Shown here in pieces: positions 9,374-20,911 of a DNA stretch of 64,000 bases. The stretch covers positions 21,355,321 through 21,419,320 of the forward strand of contig OY979716.1 in NCBI GenBank assembly GCA_963855995.1. Reading direction: 5' to 3'. The stretch is from Muricea muricata. Lineage: Eukaryota > Cnidaria > Anthozoa > Malacalcyonacea > Plexauridae. The notes below the pieces were generated by a model, which had not been told where the DNA came from, searched no databases, and saw only the letters and a program-made list of their open reading frames with translations. Each line of letters starts with the position of its first letter. Within the stretch, counting starts at the first letter, position 1. A program made the translations under genes and the position numbers.

Positions 9374-11211
9374 CTAAAAGATAAAAAATGAAAGTGGACT
9401 TATAGAACTGGATTTCGTATTAATGCGGATCTGCAAACCTCTCGCAAAACAACTTGGGCGATCACGCCAATGTGGCATTGACTCAATGTATAATTTTTTT
9501 ACCCTGGTGTTTCTATCTGGATACTGATCCCCAAACGAGACACAAGAAAGACAAAATGCACCATCCAAGCTAGGAGAATAGCACAACCATAGATAATCTT
9601 CAAACCATTTATCAAGAAAAGATCTGACATTATTTTGTTGGAAATACAAAAGATTTGTCAGGCTTAAAAAGATGTTGTGATAGTTCTAATAACTGAGATT
9701 CATTCATTTTAACAGCCTTTGGTCTAAAATATGCCCTGTATGAATACTCAGGTCTTAAAATTAGTGGTACAAGTGTTGGTTCTTGGCTTGTAACAGGCTT
9801 TACATTAGATTCTTGTGGTGGTACCTGTAATTTAGGGACAGCCGTACTTCGCCCAGCTGTACTAGGTAAAGATTTATTGGAAGAGATAAAGGAAAGTAGT
9901 TGGATGTTTTTTTTTTCCAATTGGCTGTGAACATATGTCACCGTGGCTAAAAGCTTCCTTTTTTGTTGTTTTTTTTTTATTAAGAACCATAGGAACAAAA
10001 TGATTTGGTTTAAAAAAATGGACTTACAGGTATGGTAATGAACTAAATAAAATATGTAGGTCATCAGCAGGAGCTGACGAAGGCACACAAGGGGCAATTT
10101 GTTGGTTAAATAATAACTTATATTTAAGTTCCCCACAATCCGAATAAAGAGAAATAATGTTTCTGTTTACCACACTAGAGACAGCAAGCACGCAAAGAAA
10201 AACTAGACCATTTTTTTGTTTTTACAGTTAGAAATTGCTTCAGCTCTAACTAAACTATCGCCTGTGAAACCCATGTCTAAACTCTCTACCGAAACTGACA
10301 TAGGCAAAAGATTTCTTGTATCGATGAATACCTTTTCTTTGTGAACACAAAAGGTCGAAACAAAACAAGGGTGGTTCGAGTAAAATGATGCATTTTAAAG
10401 TAATTCAACTGATACCGTTACTCTCAAGACTTCCATCAGCGAGTTGTCTCCCACCATATCCAACGAAGCAGAGCTGTACAAGCAGTCTCCAGTGGGCTCT
10501 GATCTAAAATATTATTGAATGAAGAACGAGCTAAAATAAAGAATGATATAACCTCCAAACATAATATTGTGTCATCTAATAAACGGTAATAATCGGATCG
10601 TAATACAACTGTGACCGTGTTATCAAAGCGAAATCTTTCTTTAAACTATTTATCAAGTGAGTTCCATCCATTATATCTATACCTTTTCCTTGCAACAGCT
10701 GTGTGACAGGTAAAGTTACATCAAGAACATGTCTGGTAATTACTAGAACTACTATAAAATCAAAATTAATTGCACGGTTTAAATGAGTAAGTGCGTCACT
10801 AGCACGAGAAGAGTTAAAATTTTCTCCTCGGCATAAGCTGTATGTGAAGAGTGTGGAAAGTGGCACAAAAAGCCATTGAAAAGTGTCTACACCTTCAACA
10901 TGCACAACCCATTTGCTCCTGCAAGCATCTACAAGCCTGGCGTTAATCTACAAGCGTGGCGTTTCCTTAATATTCTCTTCGAAAGGCATGTTACGAGTCT
11001 GAGCAATTCTTATAATGTGAGAGACCTCGTTTACATGCGTAAACATATTCTTGATCTCTATTATACCCAAAGAATCACATACTGACAAATTCAGCCCATG
11101 ACTAAAACAATGAGTATACAGAGCTTTAGGGTTGAGTCTCAATATATGTGCAGCTAATCCATTAATTTGCCAGCAAGAGCTCCTGCACCATAATACCCTT
11201 GCCCTCTGCAA
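9374..11211 (-). pseudogene. Decayed hAT (ZMYM1/TTF-type) transposase
   Basis: Order on the minus strand. At 11211-10948, INGLAAHILRLNPKALYTHCFSHGL is split by small breaks; it corresponds to the central hAT region with the CxxH-type motif. At 10905-10576 are helical pieces. At 10136-9374, LSQHLFKPDKSFVFPTK shifts frame into NVRSFLDKWFEDYLW...GAFCLSCV, the TTF-type zinc-finger region. The pieces are not collinear with a normal transposase (zinc finger should precede the core), so there has been rearrangement or two copies lie head to tail. Many stops and frameshifts make it non-functional. Confidence 0.6.
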
Positions 11212-11517
11212 TTTTCAACTGACAGTGTTAGAGTACCTAGTGCTTCTAAAATAAACTTTGCAATGTTAGCATTAGTTAAAATCCATTTGCATTGAATAAA
11301 AAAGAAATCATCCCTGACATCAATTTTAGAGTCAACAAAACGCTAGACAAGAGACATCTGTTCCTTATGTGATGCTTCAGCTCAGCAGCTTGATCTGCTA
11401 CGATGAAAAATTACTTACTTTCTTTATTTCTACTCTCAAGAAAAAACATCAATTCTACACAAGTTTAATTAATACCTGTCATAGCGACCGTCAAACTGCC
11501 GGACGCTTGCGCACAGT

Positions 11518-12371
11518 TCACAGCCACAGTTCACCAAGAATTTGCTCCTGGTGGACAGTACCGTTGTTGAGTTTCCAAGGTGTTTGTTTGGACTTTATGG
11601 CATAGGGTGGCAATAATGGGTTTTTTTTCATTATATATCCTGCGAACTCGACTTCCGACTGTTGCCCTTGGCTTTGCTGGGACATTTGTCGTGTCGCGAG
11701 TCCATAATACCTCTGCAACTGTTTTATTTTTGCCTCAGTGAACCTATCTTTGCCTCCAATTGATTTACCATCGCCAAACTCCCCTTTAGTGTCTGCCTTG
11801 AACTTCAACAGATGTTTTTCCATCCTCCTTTGCACATGACCGACACCGTCAATTTTCCCAGCTTTATGTTATCATAGTTGGCTTTGCTATCTCTATCTGA
11901 AACCATGAATCGGTACCTGATATTTTGCTTTTCAATAGCCCTTTTCCACAGAAGTTTTGCAGCTTCAGCTTCCATAGCAGAGGAGCTTCCTTCAAACCTG
12001 ATGTCACACTCACTATTGGCAATAGTTGGACCTTCCAAGCTTCTAACTCCTCCGTGTTATTCTTGCACTCACTTTTTTTTTGGAACACTTTTGACAGAAC
12101 TTTGAATAAATGTGACAATCGAATACTTCTTCCAGGTAAATATTTATAACGACTTGATAGAGTTATGCTTAAAACAAGGTGTCTTACCTTATTGCTGTGG
12201 ACTCGGCTTTCACGTTGTCCAGCTCTTTCAAAAGCACGTCATGCGCCATTCGAACGAACGCATCGTCATTCGAGTCAAACGCAGCTTCAACTCCCTCCCA
12301 TTTTAAAATACTGTTGAGTGTAAACTTGCAACTCAATTTTACTGATGCGAACCCAAACTTAAGAGCACGTT
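11518..12371 (-). pseudogene. Mutator-like transposase domain fragment (two exons, frameshifted)
   Basis: An upstream exon at 12371-12188 (strong pyrimidine tract, acceptor TTATTGAG, donor AG|GTAAGA) reads ILKWEGVEAAFDSND and ends in register with a second exon from 12128. The second exon reads SECKNNTEELEAWKVQ, then in another frame FEGSSSAMEAEAAKLLW and RFMVSDRDSKA (catalytic-Asp region), then in a third frame DRFTEAKIKQLQRYYGLA. This is the order of the Mutator-like transposase domain widespread in arthropods and cnidarians. At least two frameshifts disable it. The 59 bp intron is short. Confidence 0.6.
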
Positions 12372-12379
12372 CTCAATAA

Positions 12380-13019
12380 CAGGACGAACAGTAAAGAAAC
12401 CACAAATTGTCGTTTTTTTTAAGTTTGCCTAAACTAAAGATGAGTTACTAAAATCTGGACTGCCAATAAACACCGCAGCATTTATGCAAAGTCGTTTTGC
12501 CTTAAATAGAGGTCAATATGAGTAACTGGACCACCAACGAATGCTAAATATGTATTTGTGTCTTATGTTATCAAGAGATAACTATCGCTAGAATTTTTAA
12601 TTAGTGAAATTTTGCGTATGTCGCTTGCCTAACTGGTCTTCCCCTAGATCCGCCCCTGCTCTTGTCGACATGACTAATGCACTCCAATTTGTTTACAATG
12701 CAATATTCTCCATTTGCTTTGTTCCCAAAATAGTGTTGTACGTTGCTGAATAACCGCGTGTAACAAATCCTTTTATCTGCGTCGTCTTGTAGCTAAGATC
12801 AAGCATCAATTTTCGATGTTGTTAGTAAAAGATCATCACTTAAAGCTGAATTGGGACCGATCTAGTGTTAACACTATAAATATGACACGCAAACGTAAGA
12901 TTCTGTTGCCACCACATTTCTGAAATATCATTTTATATTTTAGTAATTGTTCTTAAATATGGCACGCTCCACTAATTTATAACACCATATGTCATCTCTA
13001 AATTCTAAAACATGTGCTC
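12380..13019. other. No recognisable gene
   Basis: AT-rich. The sequence CCCCTAGATCCGCCCCTG at about 12640-12657 resembles a hAT-type terminus, but no partner end was found. Confidence 0.4.
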
Positions 13020-13022
13020 TTA

Positions 13023-13163
13023 AGCCCGTTTTCCACTTCAACCATATCGTAGCGAAACGTAGCGTATTCTATTGCGTCCATATCATTAGTTCTGCTTGAG
13101 TGTTCACAAAACAATGAAATACGCTACGTTTCGCTACGATACGGTTGAAGTGGAGAACGGCCT
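13023..13163. mobile_element. MITE with TTA target duplication
   Basis: A 141 bp foldback whose arms begin AGCCCGTTTTCCACTTCAAC and, read from the other end, AGGCCGTTCTCCACTTCAAC. The arms extend inward for more than 40 bp of near-complementarity. TTA flanks both sides (13020-13022 and 13164-13166), matching the TWA target of PIF/Harbinger elements. Confidence 0.8.
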
Positions 13164-13166
13164 TTA

Positions 13167-14928
13167 ATCCTATATTTGTCATATGACATGACGTTTTTAC
13201 AGCATATACGTGGACCCGGTTTTAAGCATGGAGTGTTATTGTTGATTTACACTTTGCGTGCTATCAATGGAATATCTTATATACGTTTTTAAATAAGTTT
13301 ATCCGATTCTAGCTAATGTTACTTCATGAAGTATTTGTTAGTTTATGTTTTCATGCGGTTAAAAAGTTTCATCTTCTCGTTAAATGCAAATGCCCTGCAT
13401 AAAAATGCTTATTACTGCGTGTTGGAAATCAGTCATGCTCCATTCTGAACTGTCAATTCTTGTGTTTATCTTGTGCAAAATATATACCGTTTGCGTAAAA
13501 TAACGTAACTTGAAACAGTTAAACCTGGTTGTCGGAAACAGATTGTCGGTAATCACTCAAAAGTGAAAATTTACAAAGAATTTTAATCTCGAGTAATCAT
13601 CGACAATGAACATAATGTCATAGACACATTTGAGAACCAGATTGATAAAAACAATGCTATAGTAACATGCGTGTAAATTATGAATCTTTCTTATGTCCGT
13701 GTTGTTTATCCAGTCGCGTTGTTGTGACGTTGCGTAATTTCGTTGTGGTTATGTTTATTTATGTCATTTTTATAATTTATCAAGCTATATGTTAAAATTG
13801 TTTTAAATTGTTACTTTTCTCACATGCAAGTGTTTCATATACAGTATTTTGAAATGAATCCATGTTTTAAGTGGAACAAATTCCATTTAATTTATTCCTG
13901 CCAGTATTCTGTTTGTTTTCGTTCCATTTTTTGTTTTGTAATGTAATTTTTATGTTAGATCTTATGTGTGAAATTTGTACGTCTCTTGCACTTGCTAACG
14001 TCTTCTCGTATCGTTGCTTATCCCCGGGCACGATTGCTACCATATCCTTTCCATGCATTGCAAATATGTGACAATTCAGTTGAGCCGTAATAATCCGTAC
14101 CAAAAACAAGTTCCAGCCCAACACATTATAAAGTATGCAAATATTTACCAGTCTGGACGAAACATTTAAGCTGTCAGGTTATGAAAGCAGACCTTCACTA
14201 TGGAACTTGATATACACACCGTTTGTAAGGAGAAACTGTATATAATATTTCAGTTGTTTATAATAACACTCGCTTTTTAAGTTACAGATATCGCCATTTA
14301 TACGAGTATTATTGTTAACGTGGTACGACCCAGGCGGACAGAGCACTTAAAAATTTAATTATGATAACTATGTAAAAACTCTGTTTAATTGGAACAAATA
14401 TATTTCATTGTTGTTGCGTTTGTATTTTTTTACTTTGTATTTAAATTATACCTCTCACCCCTCAATATTTGGTTTTAATAAATTTGCAGTATTTGGTGAC
14501 CCTACGCTCAGCTGCGGCATTGGTATCTTCATCAGCAGAAAAGCCTAACCCCAGCTTTGTCTCCACGGTCTCTGTGGTAGAATTTCTAGGAAGGGTGATA
14601 ATTCCACATTTGCCAAATTTATATCCATTTTAAAGATTTAAGACAAGTTAGTTAACATCACTGCTTGTGACGGTAGAGCGATGCTAACCAAACACTATTG
14701 TCCTCAGAGCCTCCTATTTTAACCATTTTCCAATGTAAACATGCCACATCTATTGCATAATATTCGGCTAGAGATGAGAGAAGATTATATTTGTGAAGTA
14801 ATCATCTATAAAATTATAAGTTTCGCAATGGCCTACTAGACAAGGAAAAGTGTCATCACGTTATTATGTATGCTAGCAATGGGGTAGGCAAACCAAATAT
14901 AGTGAGAACACAGAAGTGATAAGTGCAT
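13167..14928. other. No recognisable gene
   Basis: AT-rich sequence with no supported coding region or inverted repeat on either strand. Confidence 0.45.
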
Positions 14929-14990
14929 TATCCCCGAGCCAGCGGCGCGAAGCCCCTGTTCCGGGCGTTAGCCCTGGGCGAGGGTACTAA
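14929..14990 (+). repeat. GC-rich repeat, left copy of an inverted pair
   Basis: ATTATCCCCGAGCCAGCGG and the following GC-rich stretch recur in reverse orientation at about 24361-24420 with 80-90 percent identity by eye. The motif is strikingly GC-rich for this AT-rich region. I think similar elements are common in anthozoans. Confidence 0.65.
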
Positions 14991-15019
14991 AAATGTTTTA
15001 TGCAATTAATGGGTTGTAT

Positions 15020-15315
15020 TAAGGGGTTCAAAATGTTTTATGTAATTAATGGTCGTATTTTATACCAAATTTAAGCTTACAATAGGCATAATAACATATG
15101 GATGACAGATGTTCGGCCAATTAAAAAGTTGTCAATAAAACCAGCATTAAAAACTGATATTTTGTCCTTTTTCACATTGTTTTGAAAAAATATACACAGA
15201 GAATAGAAATTGCCGTGTTGCTATGACAACATTCTATAGAAATACTTCATATTCGGAAAATATAGTTGCATGCTTGGTAAGCGAGGGGTTGCTACATGCA
15301 TGTATTTCTAGTTAC
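15020..15315 (+). repeat. Dispersed repeat, inverted copy at 22713-22990
   Basis: From ATTAATGGTCGTATTTTATA through GCGAGGGGTTGCTACATGCA the sequence is present in reverse complement at 22713-22990 with moderate divergence and small indels. The two copies point toward each other and enclose the TTAA transposon at 16670-20907. Confidence 0.75.
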
Positions 15316-15483
15316 TAGTATAGCCATTTCCCAATTGAGAACTGCAAAGCTTCCATGTGTATAACAGTTGCCGTTTGCACAACTCTTAAAAATATATTAC
15401 TTCACGTATTTGGAATCAGCTGCCACTTTCTGCCAAGTCATCTACCTGGTTATTTGAATTTAGAAACCAGATTAACCAACCTG

Positions 15484-15622
15484 GGGCCGGTTGTATAAAA
15501 AAGTGATTTAAGTTAACTATGATTAGTGGAATAATCAACCAATCAGAACAACGTATTTAGTACTTAATCACTAACTACAAAACAATGGTTAAAAATAATT
15601 AAGAATTTTATACAACCGGCCT
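15484..15622. mobile_element. Short MITE with GGCCGGTTGTATAAAA termini
   Basis: GGCCGGTTGTATAAAA at the left is matched by its complement at the right end, with CTG on both outer sides (15481-15483 and 15623-15625) as a possible target duplication. The interior is AT-rich and non-coding. Confidence 0.7.
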
Positions 15623-15689
15623 CTGACTTTGGCTGTCAATATTACGCATCCATATAGTATTAGTACATAGATTATCACCGTAATATTAT

Positions 15690-16275
15690 TTTATTTTACT
15701 TTATACTTCTTAAATTAATGTAAATATTTAAAGTGCTTATAAGTCCAAAATGTGTTGTTGGTGATTCAGATAGACCTAAAAAAGTTAGTAAGTTATGATT
15801 TAGTTTTTTCGTTAAGCGTTCAGTTACGGAGATAACCGGGCTGAAAGAAGGCAGCTCGTTGAAAAAGTGCGCGCCTGTGGGAGACGATGCCAGGAACATG
15901 TTTATGTAGACTTGATATACAATTACATAGCAATTTTAGTCTCGAAGCTCAAAGATCAACAACACATAAACAATGCATCTTTCAGGCATTTTTCCAAAAA
16001 AAAACTACGGTGACACATGCACTCGCAATAGCATGCGCCTACTGACTGTTAAAAATGGTTCCTGGGACCCAGGCCTTTAAGCGTAAAATTTGGATGCGCA
16101 CTTTTTTCCCAAATGTGGCCAAACTAGCACGTTTGACTGCATTTATCTCCACAACTAAACACTCAACAAAAAAACTAAATTATAACTTACTAACTAACTT
16201 TTTTAGCTCTATTTGGGTCACAAAAAATCCATTTTTGGTTTATAAGCACTTTAATCTTGGTAAACAGGTATTATA
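15690..16275. mobile_element. Diverged foldback element
   Basis: About 200 bp at 15690-15900 and 16053-16275 are inverted copies. Both contain AAAAAACTAAAT and AACTTACTAACT...TTTTTTAG in opposite orientation, about 70 percent alike. The spacer of about 150 bp is unrelated. Target duplications were not evident. Confidence 0.6.
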
Positions 16276-16409
16276 TATTGTCGAGCACTTCTACCATGAA
16301 CCCCTGGCTCGAGTAATTGGTTAACCATGCCCTGTGTTATTCCACACTAAACAAGACGCCTGCTACGGCGTTCACTCCGCCTGCCAAAACGAAAATGATC
16401 ACAAGGCCA

Positions 16410-16490
16410 GGCAGGGCTGTAACTAGAGCGTTCATTGGGGGTGTGGTACATTCACTTATTTCTGTTCTGGCTAACGAATTACTTTTTTGT
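16410..16490 (+). mobile_element. Solo end of the hAT MITE family seen at 45.8 and 46.1 kb
   Basis: CAGGGCTGTAACTAGAGCG followed by a G-rich run and TTCTGTTCTGGCTAACGA follows the order of the left half of the MITEs at 45768 and 46098. The right half is missing, so this is a fragment. Confidence 0.6.
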
Positions 16491-16838
16491 GTCTACTGTG
16501 TAGACGCATATGTCGTCGTGTGAGCTCAATTTGGGCGATCAATGTATACGAGGATTCTAGTTTCAGAGGTTTCCGTATTCCGAACGGTTACGTCTATGCC
16601 CAGAAATGGCATGAACATCAACTTTTAGGTCAATCACTTCCGGTTTCAAATTTCACCGTGTGTTATTAAGGTGGCTTCCTAGAGTCACTTAAGCAAGAGA
16701 CTGGTAACGAAATGACGTAAACATTAGTGCGTGGACATTGCGAGCAAATTGCGTGAAATGTCGCGTGTGCGGGAAAACTTGCGAGATATAAGCGGGGAAT
16801 TGAAATCCCCAACTTAAATAGCATTTTAAAAACAAAGA

Positions 16839-19800
16839 ATGGCTTCGCGCTTCAGTAAACGTCTTCCGACTGGCAAGTTTGGCAAAGTATCAGCGAGAAA
16901 TACTTCCCTTCAAAAGGAAAAGCCGCATAGAGGTCTTCATTTATGGAAAACTGCAGCTAAAACATCGTCCGAACCGGCAGCAAAAGTTCCGAGACTTTTG
17001 ACGACAAGAGCAACAGCGGTAGGTACAACAAAAACAAACTTCGTCTTTAAAAATTTCGCTACTTTTCGTTAATATCCATGGTAAACTAAGCAGAAAAAAT
17101 TATTGCCATTGATAGGAAAAAAAGAAAATGGAGGAAAATATGCCTCATGGAGCGAGAATTATCGACCTTGATCATGTAAAAGGCAAACTTCAGAAAAGTC
17201 AATGTTGTCTAAAAGGTAGCTACGCGGTTTAACAATTTCAACACTACATAAATATGTAAAAAAACAAACATAAAGTTAAAAAACATTCGTGCATGAACCA
17301 TACATAAGTTACAAGATATGATTTTGTTTCTTGTTTTTTTTACACAAACTACGACACAAAAAAAACCAAGAACATTTCTGTGCAAAACAACTCAAAACTG
17401 TTACAGCTTGCACAAGCAAAACGAAACAATGCAAATGTTCACTAGGTACAGCTATTTCACAAACCTATTTAAATTTTTCTGTAGTTTCTAGTAAAATTTT
17501 TTGTTAGGTAAAGAAAAAAAATAATATAAGAAAAAGCATACTCCGAAGAACAACATCTTGTAAACTCAAGATATGGTCTGTTAACAACAAGACAACAGTT
17601 TTATGGTGATATTTCGACTCTATTTCACTTTACACAAAGTACCAAATAATGTCAAATTTTTAAGGTCCCATTTCCCTGGCTAACACCATTGATGAAAAGC
17701 AATATGGCTTAGCAAGCCAGCTCATCGTGCAATGTTAGTCCTGTTCACATAAAAATGAAATTGAAACCTCTTCATCCCACAATCAGTCTGGCAAGCCTGG
17801 ACCAAATGCATATGACATTAACACTAAAGCTACATTGGCTAGTCTTCCTGCAGGGGTTGGTGAAACACACCTGAAAAGTATTTTATCAGCAATGAATATC
17901 CCTCCAATGAGCAGAGCCACATTCAAAGCCAGAGAGAGAGAGAGAGAAGCGAGGAAAGCTGTAGAATCTGTTGCAAAAGTCTCGAGTGAAGAAGTCATTA
18001 GAAAAGAGAAATAACAATTGATAAGCAGCAGAGCAGAACCAGATGAAAATAATTCAGTGTCTGTTCCTTGTTCTTATGACATGGGCTGGCAGAAAATGGG
18101 ACGACGATTTAATTCCAACACTGGTCATGCTGCTACAATGAGTCACACTTCGGGTAAAATCTTTGATTAGGCCACAAAAACAAAGAAATGTCGATTCTGT
18201 GAATGTGTACAACGTACCAATACAAAGGCAAAGGTTCATGATTGCCGTAAAAACAACACCGCTTCTTCTAAAGCCATGGAGCCAATATCAGCAGTTGAAT
18301 TGTTTAAAAAGGCCCCAAAGTATGGCATTAAGTACTCCACATATACTGGTGATGATGGATTCAACCACTGAGTTGTATATCAATCAACAAGTTCCCTATG
18401 GCGTCGAGAAGTTTAGTGACATTATACACATTAAACGTTCACTCACCACAAGGTTGTACAACCTTAGCAAGATGGCTCAGTTCTAGGAATGCTCCATATT
18501 GTCAGCAAAAGTTATTGAATACCTTGTTAAGTCCTTTTCAATTGCAATTGCACAAAACAAAAGTGATCCCACTACAATGAAGTCTTCACTGAAATGTATT
18601 GTTCCACACTCCTTTGGCGACCATTCCAATTGCAGTGAATCGTGGTGCAAGTATAAGCAAGATCCAGCCAATTACAAACATGCACATTTACCATATGGCA
18701 AAGACTTGTACGGCGATCCCTTGAAATCAGCACTTGAGAACATCTTTAGTCAGTATTACAGTGACATTGTGATTAAAAAGCTCACCCCAGCAGCCAACTC
18801 ACAATGAAATGAATCATTCAATAGTACTGTAGGTTCTAAAAATCCCAAGATAAGATACTATGGTGGGAATGAAAGTAATGACTTTCGGGTGGCGTGTGCA
18901 GTGGCCCAGACCAATGTTGGCTATGGTTATATTTCGTCCACACTCCAAGCATTAGGAACAGATCCTGGTTTAAATTGTGCAAAATACACCTGTGAAATGA
19001 AGAAAAAGAAAAAAGATGATGCTAAGAGAAAAAATTCAATTGCATTTAAACAGCGCCGAAACCAACTTCACAATCGAAGACTCCAAGGCACTGCAAGGAA
19101 AGAGAAACAAGAGGGCAAAACCTATGAATCAAACATTGGTATGAACTTGGATCAGTCAGTGTCTGTGCCTGCAACGAATGCTGCCACAAATGAATTAATT
19201 GTAGAGCTAAATGTGATAATTAAGGAAACAATACCAAGGGAAACAGCAACTGTCTATGAAAAAGCAATCTACTCTTTCACCCCAAAGCCAAGTTGCCCAA
19301 GTAAAGAATTTGAAAGCAACATAGAGTACAATATAATTTTGTTTGACGTCGAGACAAACACAACAGGCAAAACTGCCCAACTGTGCCAACTTTCAGCTAT
19401 CGATAAGACCTTTGAAAATTGCTTTTCCACGTACATTTTGCCAGATAATGACATCGACAGATATGCTACACGGGTCAATAAACTGACAATAAAATCAGTT
19501 AATGGCAAACGAACGCTTTTCAAAAAAAATGAAGCTTTAACGACACTAACCTGTCACGAAGCAACTTCTCAATTTGTGAAGTATGTCAACAGCTGCATGC
19601 GATCCTGCAAGGCTAGCACGAACAAAGATGTATGTACAGTTTTAATCGGCCACAATGCAAGACGGTTTGACGTCCCGATATTGCTTCGTAACAGCGCCAG
19701 CGAAATTCACGCAGAAATGCAAGCTTCAGGCATTTGTTTTGGCGACAGTCTCCCATTGTTCGAACATCTATCGAAGACTAAACATCCAGCGTTAACCCAG

Positions 19801-20268
19801 TCAAATGGCAAGAGATGTTCATCCAAGCAATCGTCAATATACGAGTTGTTATTCAACGAGAAATTTGATGCACACGATGCAAAAGAAGATGTCATTGCGC
19901 TACAAAGAATTTGGTTTTGATCCCCGATCAATCTTACAGAACAGGATATTGTGACACACTGTAAACCGATCTCCACTGTTGATGCTTTGAAAGACATCCA
20001 ATACTTGGACACCAGGCACCAGATACTTCAAACAATGAAATATAAGTTGTACAGCGAGGTTACCTCCAATGAGGCGCCGATAACTAAAAGTATGGCAGAA
20101 AAGATTGCTGGCAGCGGATTATTGTATGACGATCTCCAACATCTATACGCAAACCACGGTAAAAAGGCACTGATCGCTGTGCTGTCGAAGCCGCCGAGTA
20201 CATCCGATAACGACAAGCCAAGAGTGACAAAAACCAAAAATTTTAGCCTCAATTTTGCAGCATTTTAA
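16839..20268 (+). pseudogene. Transposase with C-terminal DEDDh exonuclease, three exons, several lesions
   Basis: Exon 1 is 16839-17018 (Met start, basic), exon 2 is 17116-17215 (GARIIDLDHVKGKL) and exon 3 begins at 17665. All donors, acceptors and phases agree. Exon 3 reads NTIDEKQYGLASQLIVQC, PAGVGETHLKSILSAMNIPP, YDMGWQKMGRRFNSNTGHAA, CRFC...HDCRKN, AMEPISAVELFKKAPKYG and QVPYGVEKFSDIIHIKR, then NESFNSTVGSKNPK and the exonuclease. Lesions: TAG at 17736, a frameshift near 18015, TAG at 18168, a frameshift near 18355, TAG at 18484, TGA at 18805 (normally Trp in a WNESFN context) and TGA at 19918. The last 105 residues after 19920 remain in frame. Confidence 0.75.
18889..19920 (+). CDS. DEDDh 3'-5' exonuclease domain (TREX/PML-like) inside the transposase
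   Basis: This is the longest open part (343 codons) of the transposase gene, not an independent start; the first codon is GTG inside a continuing frame. A lysine/arginine-rich linker (about residues 36-75) precedes the nuclease fold. Motif I is FDVET (about 152-156), motif II is GHNARRFDVP (about 254-263) and motif III is HDAKEDVIAL (about 329-338). These are the DEDD catalytic set with the His spacing of DEDDh enzymes such as TREX1 and the exonuclease-like domain of PML. All catalytic residues are present. The expected role is single-strand 3' trimming, perhaps of excision products; that is inference. Confidence 0.7.
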   Translation: MACAVAQTNVGYGYISSTLQALGTDPGLNCAKYTCEMKKKKKDDAKRKNSIAFKQRRNQLHNRRLQGTARKEKQEGKTYESNIGMNLDQSVSVPATNAATNELIVELNVIIKETIPRETATVYEKAIYSFTPKPSCPSKEFESNIEYNIILFDVETNTTGKTAQLCQLSAIDKTFENCFSTYILPDNDIDRYATRVNKLTIKSVNGKRTLFKKNEALTTLTCHEATSQFVKYVNSCMRSCKASTNKDVCTVLIGHNARRFDVPILLRNSASEIHAEMQASGICFGDSLPLFEHLSKTKHPALTQSNGKRCSSKQSSIYELLFNEKFDAHDAKEDVIALQRIWF

Positions 20269-20911
20269 ACAGTAGTTCAATGAACAGTTCGCTTTTGTTA
20301 TTCCAAGTAAGTTGACCACGCACGCTAAGCGCTGGTTTCGTGTTCTTCACGCATTATAATTACGCGCATGCGCAAATTGTGCACATGACGAGTCGATTTT
20401 TTTCACGTAAGCGATGGCCACGTCTGTTTTTGTTGGTGATTTTCTCAGTTTTCCTTCAGTGAAATTTTTTAAACTTTATATTATTGATATATAACACAAA
20501 TAAAACAACATTTCCTACTTTCAAATAATTCTACAAATACGTTTTTCTGCAATCAAAATTCATGAATATCTCAAAAACTTGTTTATAAACCTTCCTTTAA
20601 ATTTTGATGTATTATTCCTTTTTCAATCATAGGTGATCACAAAAAAGAATTTAAAAATTCACCGAAGGAAAACCGAGATATTGTCAATTTTCATTGAAAT
20701 AAGCCTAAAAAGTGCAAAACGAAAAACGACATGGTTGCCATAGCAATTCCAACAGGGTTGCTATCAAAGCATAATTGGACATTATCAGGCTTTTTGATTT
20801 CCCGATAATACTTGTATTGCCTTGTGCTAAGTGTATTCAATATGAATTTCGTTAAAAGCAAAGTAACCTAAAAAGTCCGAATTTTTAGAAATCGGTAGGG
20901 AGCCACCTTAA

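Larger units (their letters stand above)
16670..20907 (+). mobile_element. 4.2 kb DNA transposon with TTAA target duplications
   Basis: Termini GGTGGCTTCCTA (left) and, read from the right end, GGTGGCTCCCTA are directly flanked by TTAA at 16666-16669 and 20908-20911. It encloses one spliced transposase-exonuclease gene on the plus strand. TTAA targets are typical of Kolobok and piggyBac. The transposase (SYDMGWQK, HDCRKN, GDD blocks) belongs to the large Mutator/Kolobok-like group rather than piggyBac. The terminal repeats are only about 12 bp long. Coding lesions show the copy is dead. Confidence 0.8.

Noticed and set aside
12640-12657. hAT-like terminus CTAGATCCGCCCCTG
   Set aside because: No matching inverted partner or target duplication could be found for the decayed hAT at 9.4-11.2 kb.
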